64,000 nucleotides of DNA from ZYF759 sp046297455 (GTDB taxonomy: Bacteria; Pseudomonadota; Alphaproteobacteria; Rhizobiales; Rhizobiaceae). The translations under genes and the position numbers were made by a program. The notes below the pieces were generated by a model that did not search any database, had not been told where the DNA came from, and worked only from the letters and a program-made list of their open reading frames with translations. This document shows positions 61,000 to 64,000 of this stretch, one piece after another (the stretch's first letter is position 1; every line of letters begins with the position of its first letter). Location: contig JBKBIT010000019.1 of NCBI GenBank assembly GCA_046297455.1, positions 1 through 64,000 of the forward strand. Reading direction: 5' to 3'.

Positions 61000-61020
61000 G
61001 GATGGCGCAGCGGAGGAAAA

Positions 61021-62169
61021 ATGCAGTTCGATGTCGCAGTGATCGGGTTGGGTGCAATGGGCTCGGCAGCGCTTTTCCATCTGGCGCGGCGTGGCCTGAA
61101 GGTGATCGGTTTGGAACGCTTCCGGCCCGGCCATGACAAGGGCTCTTCACATGGGGAAAGCCGGGCGATCAGGCTGGGCTATTTCGAGCATCCTTCCTAT
61201 GTGCCGCTGGCCAGACGCGCCTACGAGAACTGGGCCGACCTGGAGCGCCTCACCGGGGAAACGGTGCTGACCAAGACCGGCGTACTCGAAATCGGCAAGC
61301 CGGGCAGCGTGATCTTCAACGGCTCGCTGGCGGCAAGCCGGCAGCACGGGCTGGAACACGAGGTGCTGGACGCGGCCGAAATGCGGCGCCGCCATCCGCA
61401 GTTCACCTTGCCTGACGACTACATGACGGTCTGGCAGCCCGATGGGGGTTTCGTGCGGCCGGAACTGGCGAACCGGCTGCATCTGGAACTGGCGCGGGAG
61501 CAGGGGGCTGATATACGCTTCGGGACGCATGTTCTCGGAATCGAGTCCTCCAGCGAAGGCGTCCGGCTGCGGACTGTCGATGGCGAGATCGCGGCAGGCC
61601 GTGTCGTGGTGTCGGCGGGCGGCTGGATGGCCGACCTCGTGCCGGAGCTAGGACCTCACCTCAGCCTTGCGCGGCAGGCACTTTGCTGGTTCGAACCAAA
61701 GGAGCAGGGGGTGTTGACGCTCGGCAAGCTGCCGGTCTTCATCATCGATGGCGAGGACGACATCGCCTATGGGTTTCCCGATATAGGGTCGGGCTTCAAA
61801 TGCGCCTCGCATCTGGCGAGCGGGGTGCTCGGTCACGCCGACGAAGCGCGCCAGGATGGGGGGCCTGCCGACGAGGCGCGCATGCGGACATTCCTGGAGG
61901 CATATCTGCCGCTGGCGGCTGGCCCGGTTAGCGCCATGAAGACCTGCTTTTACACCAAGACACGAGACGAGGATTTCGTCATCGACCTGCATCCTGCAGA
62001 CAGCCGCGTCGTGATCGCCTCGCCCTGCTCCGGCCACGGCTTCAAGTTTGCGAGTGTCATTGGCGAGGTGCTGGCGGACCTGGCGACCGAAGGCGGGACG
62101 GCGCTCGACATCTCCCGCTTCACAATGGCGAGGCTGAACGAGGAGAGACCGGCCGACATGGAAGGTTGA
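61021..62169 (+). CDS. Monomeric sarcosine oxidase / N-methyl-amino-acid oxidase (MSOX/SolA family)
   Basis: A 382-residue FAD oxidase: DVAVIGLGAMGSAALFHLARRG, SSHGESRAIRLGYFEHPSYVPL, and KTCFYTKTRDEDFVID, in which Cys309 is the expected covalent FAD site (near Cys308 in SolA), then GHGFKFASVIGEV. It oxidises sarcosine, N-methyltryptophan or another N-methyl amine to formaldehyde, amine and hydrogen peroxide. GGAGGAAAA precedes ATG 61021. Divergent from mttB copy 2, suggesting it handles a later demethylation step or a related compound. Confidence 0.88.
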   Translation: MQFDVAVIGLGAMGSAALFHLARRGLKVIGLERFRPGHDKGSSHGESRAIRLGYFEHPSYVPLARRAYENWADLERLTGETVLTKTGVLEIGKPGSVIFNGSLAASRQHGLEHEVLDAAEMRRRHPQFTLPDDYMTVWQPDGGFVRPELANRLHLELAREQGADIRFGTHVLGIESSSEGVRLRTVDGEIAAGRVVVSAGGWMADLVPELGPHLSLARQALCWFEPKEQGVLTLGKLPVFIIDGEDDIAYGFPDIGSGFKCASHLASGVLGHADEARQDGGPADEARMRTFLEAYLPLAAGPVSAMKTCFYTKTRDEDFVIDLHPADSRVVIASPCSGHGFKFASVIGEVLADLATEGGTALDISRFTMARLNEERPADMEG

Positions 62170-62175
62170 ACTCCG

Positions 62176-62210
62176 GCATGACGCTCGGCTAGATTGGCAG
62201 CATGACGCTC
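62176..62210. repeat. 11-base direct repeat in the solA-aminotransferase spacer
   Basis: GCATGACGCTC occurs at 62176-62186 and 62200-62210. The second copy contains an ATG opening a 42-codon frame with no ribosome site. The 209-base spacer shows no clear promoter. Confidence 0.3.
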
Positions 62211-62378
62211 TCGTCCATGCACATAGACTGCAACGGCGTCGCGGTTAAACCGTCGCCGCGAACCCGCCATGCCGAGCTTCTGCGGCTGTGTGCGCGCATC
62301 GGCTATTCGCCGCCGGCTGCTCCCTGCTGAATGCCGCCCGGCACCTGCCGGATCGATTCAACGGGAGACGACAACATA

Positions 62379-63764
62379 ATGACTTATCAGAACTTTTCCC
62401 TGAAGCAGCTTCAGGACATCGACGCCGCTCATCACCTTCATCCCTTCACGGACCACAAGGATTTGCGCGCTGCCGGCAGCCGAATGATCACGCGTGCAGA
62501 CGGCCCCTTCGTCTACGATTCGGAGGGCAACGAACTTCTCGACGGCATGGCCGGGCTATGGTGCGTCAATGTCGGCTATGGCCGCCACGAATTGGCCAAG
62601 GCAGCCTACGAACAGATGAAGGAGTTGCCCTACTATAACTCCTTCTTCCGCTGCACGACGCCCACGCCTGTGTTGCTGGCAGAAAAACTGGCGCAGATTT
62701 CGCCCGAAAACATCAGCCAGGTGTTTTATGGCTCGTCGGGATCGGAAGCCAACGATACGGCGCTCCGCCTCGTGCGCCACTACTGGGCGCTGGAGGGCAA
62801 GCCGGAGAAGAACCGCATCATCTCGCGCAAATGGGCCTATCATGGCTCGACTGTCGCCGGGACTTCTCTTGGGGGCATGTCGGCGATGCGCGAACAGCTC
62901 TATGGTGCGGTTCCCAACATCGATCACGTGATGCCGCCCTATGCGTTCGAACTGGCGGAACCGGGCGAAAGCGACCACGATTTCGGCCTGCGGGCCGCGC
63001 GTGCGGTGGAGGAGGCGATCCTTGCGGCCGGTGCGGAAAACGTTGCTGCCTTTATCGGTGAGCCGATCCAGGGTGCGGGCGGCGTCAAGATCCCGCCGGA
63101 GACCTACTGGCCAGAAATCCAGCGCATCTGCAGGAAATACGACGTGCTGTTGATGCTGGACGAGGTCATCACCGGCTATGGGCGCACGGGCGAATGGTTC
63201 GGCGCCCAGAGTCTGGGTATCGAGGCCGACACGATCACCACCGCGAAGGCGCTGACCTCCGGCTACCAGCCTCTGTCGGCTCTGCTCGTTGGCGACCGCA
63301 TCGCGTCGACCCTTGTGGAAAAGGGCGGCGAATTCTACCACGGCTACACCTATTCGGGGCATCCCGTGGCCTGCGCTGTCGCGCTTGCCAATCTCGACAT
63401 CATCGAAAAGGAAGGGCTGATTGACCGGGTGAGGGAGGACACGGGCCCATATCTGCGCAGGGCCTTGTTCGAGGCTCTGTCCGGTCATGGGATTGTTGGA
63501 GAGGTCCGTAGCTTTGGTCTCCTCGCCGGGATCGAACTCGTCAAGGACAAGCAGACCAGAGAGCGTTTCCCGGGCCATGGCGCGGCAGGCGTTGTGGTGC
63601 GCGATCATGCGATTGCCAACGGGATGATGATGCGGGCAGTGGGCGATACGATGATCCTGTCACCGCCTTTGATCTGGACCAGGGAAACGATCGACATGGC
63701 TGTCGAGCGTATCTCGAAGGCTCTCGACTTGGCCGAGGCCGATCTCAGGAAAGGTACGTCATGA
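62379..63764 (+). CDS. Class III omega-aminotransferase
   Basis: A 461-residue PLP enzyme: HLHPFTDHKDLRAAGSRMITRADGPFVYDSEGNELLDGMAGLWCVNVGYGR, FYGSSGSEANDTALRL, LMLDEVITGYGRTGEWFG (PLP Asp) and TTAKALTSGYQPLSALLV with Lys290. The N-terminal pattern fits the putrescine/taurine/beta-alanine:pyruvate group. Amino donor unknown. CGGGAG lies before ATG 62379. It overlaps the next gene in ATGA. Confidence 0.9.
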   Translation: MTYQNFSLKQLQDIDAAHHLHPFTDHKDLRAAGSRMITRADGPFVYDSEGNELLDGMAGLWCVNVGYGRHELAKAAYEQMKELPYYNSFFRCTTPTPVLLAEKLAQISPENISQVFYGSSGSEANDTALRLVRHYWALEGKPEKNRIISRKWAYHGSTVAGTSLGGMSAMREQLYGAVPNIDHVMPPYAFELAEPGESDHDFGLRAARAVEEAILAAGAENVAAFIGEPIQGAGGVKIPPETYWPEIQRICRKYDVLLMLDEVITGYGRTGEWFGAQSLGIEADTITTAKALTSGYQPLSALLVGDRIASTLVEKGGEFYHGYTYSGHPVACAVALANLDIIEKEGLIDRVREDTGPYLRRALFEALSGHGIVGEVRSFGLLAGIELVKDKQTRERFPGHGAAGVVVRDHAIANGMMMRAVGDTMILSPPLIWTRETIDMAVERISKALDLAEADLRKGTS

Positions 63765-64000
63765 CCACCTCATCCATCGTCCCCCTGATCGAGATAGAGG
63801 ATGCGTCGCCTGAGGTCCGTGCCGTTTACGACGACATCATGCAGACGCGCGGGACGGACTGGATCAACAATTTCTGGAAGGTGTTGGCGCACGACCCGAA
63901 GCTGTTGAAACGGACGTGGGAGAGCGTGCGCGAGGTGATGGCGCCCGGCGCGCTCGATCCGCTGACGAAGGAGCTCATCTACATCGCCGTCTCAGCCACC
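63761..64000 (+). CDS. Carboxymuconolactone decarboxylase / AhpD-family protein, N-terminal part
   Basis: The first 80 residues are present: IVPLIEIEDASPEVRAVYDDIMQTRG, then NNFWKVLAHDPKLLKRTWESVREVM and LDPLTKELIYIAVSAT, the AhpD-like helical pattern. The CxxC active site would follow beyond the window edge. It overlaps the aminotransferase in ATGA and is therefore coupled. Role in redox or peroxide handling is inferred from family. Confidence 0.8.
   Translation, partial: MTTSSIVPLIEIEDASPEVRAVYDDIMQTRGTDWINNFWKVLAHDPKLLKRTWESVREVMAPGALDPLTKELIYIAVSAT

Noticed and set aside
62203..62331. 42-codon frame between the solA-like and aminotransferase genes
   Set aside because: No ribosome site, poor codon pattern and no recognisable sequence; it starts within a direct repeat.
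1..64000. tRNA genes, CRISPR arrays, insertion sequences, prophage or integrase genes
   Set aside because: None seen on reading both strands; no repeat-spacer arrays, transposase motifs or tRNA-like cloverleaf were recognised.

Overview
The window is a high-G+C chromosomal segment of an alphaproteobacterium. Gene content points to Hyphomicrobiales (Rhizobiales), probably a Phyllobacteriaceae/Rhizobiaceae-like soil or plant-associated organism: heterotetrameric sarcosine oxidase, a GlxA-type regulator, ExoD, Ku/LigD, tiny DUF1127-like genes next to a LysR gene, and TamAB. I see no rRNA, tRNA, CRISPR array, insertion sequence or prophage gene. Two genes are cut by the window edges, at the start and at 64000.

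Layout. 0-7.5 kb: tail of an unrecognised gene, a small membrane protein, and the outer-membrane assembly pair tamA-tamB. 7.5-13 kb: sugar and trehalose block (GH13 glucosidase, otsA, otsB, PPi-dependent phosphofructokinase). 13-16 kb: small secreted protein, aminotransferase, nitroreductase, isoprenylcysteine/phospholipid-type methyltransferase. 16-24 kb: sarcosine oxidase operon soxB-D-A-G diverging from a dimethylglycine-dehydrogenase-like flavoenzyme. 24-33 kb: DUF1194 protein, an SDR-like protein with a divergent LysR, a DapA-family enzyme with a GlxA/GbdR-like regulator, small DUF1127-like genes opposite a second LysR, and an esterase. 33-36.4 kb: Ku and LigD (end joining). 36.4-49 kb: the core of the window, a corrinoid/folate C1 cluster. 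49-55 kb: formylglutamate amidohydrolase, glutaminase, homocysteine S-methyltransferase, XRE regulator, desaturase, PhnD-like protein. 55-62 kb: a second MttB-family methyltransferase with a second dimethylglycine-dehydrogenase-like enzyme, a nitroreductase and a NYN protein, diverging from a monomeric sarcosine-oxidase-like gene. The window ends in a class III aminotransferase and the start of a carboxymuconolactone-decarboxylase-family gene.

How the genes fit together. Two MttB-family methyltransferases without pyrrolysine, one free-standing corrinoid protein, a methyl-tetrahydrofolate:corrinoid methyltransferase, a 2Fe-2S/ASKHA corrinoid re-activator, MetF, an MTHFR-C-terminal Cys-rich protein and a homocysteine methyltransferase lie within about 25 kb. 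Together they supply every functional module of MetH as separate proteins, plus two enzymes that could feed methyl groups from quaternary amines into the same corrinoid. Around them lies the oxygen-dependent route (two dimethylglycine-dehydrogenase-like enzymes, tetrameric and monomeric sarcosine-oxidase types). My main inference is a modular methyl-transfer hub in an aerobe, joining N-methyl amine demethylation, the folate pool and methionine synthesis. Several members share Arg/Gly-rich terminal tails that could be docking elements. DUF1638 and a PF13769 virulence-factor-like protein sit in the same gene run and are candidates for undescribed accessory factors.
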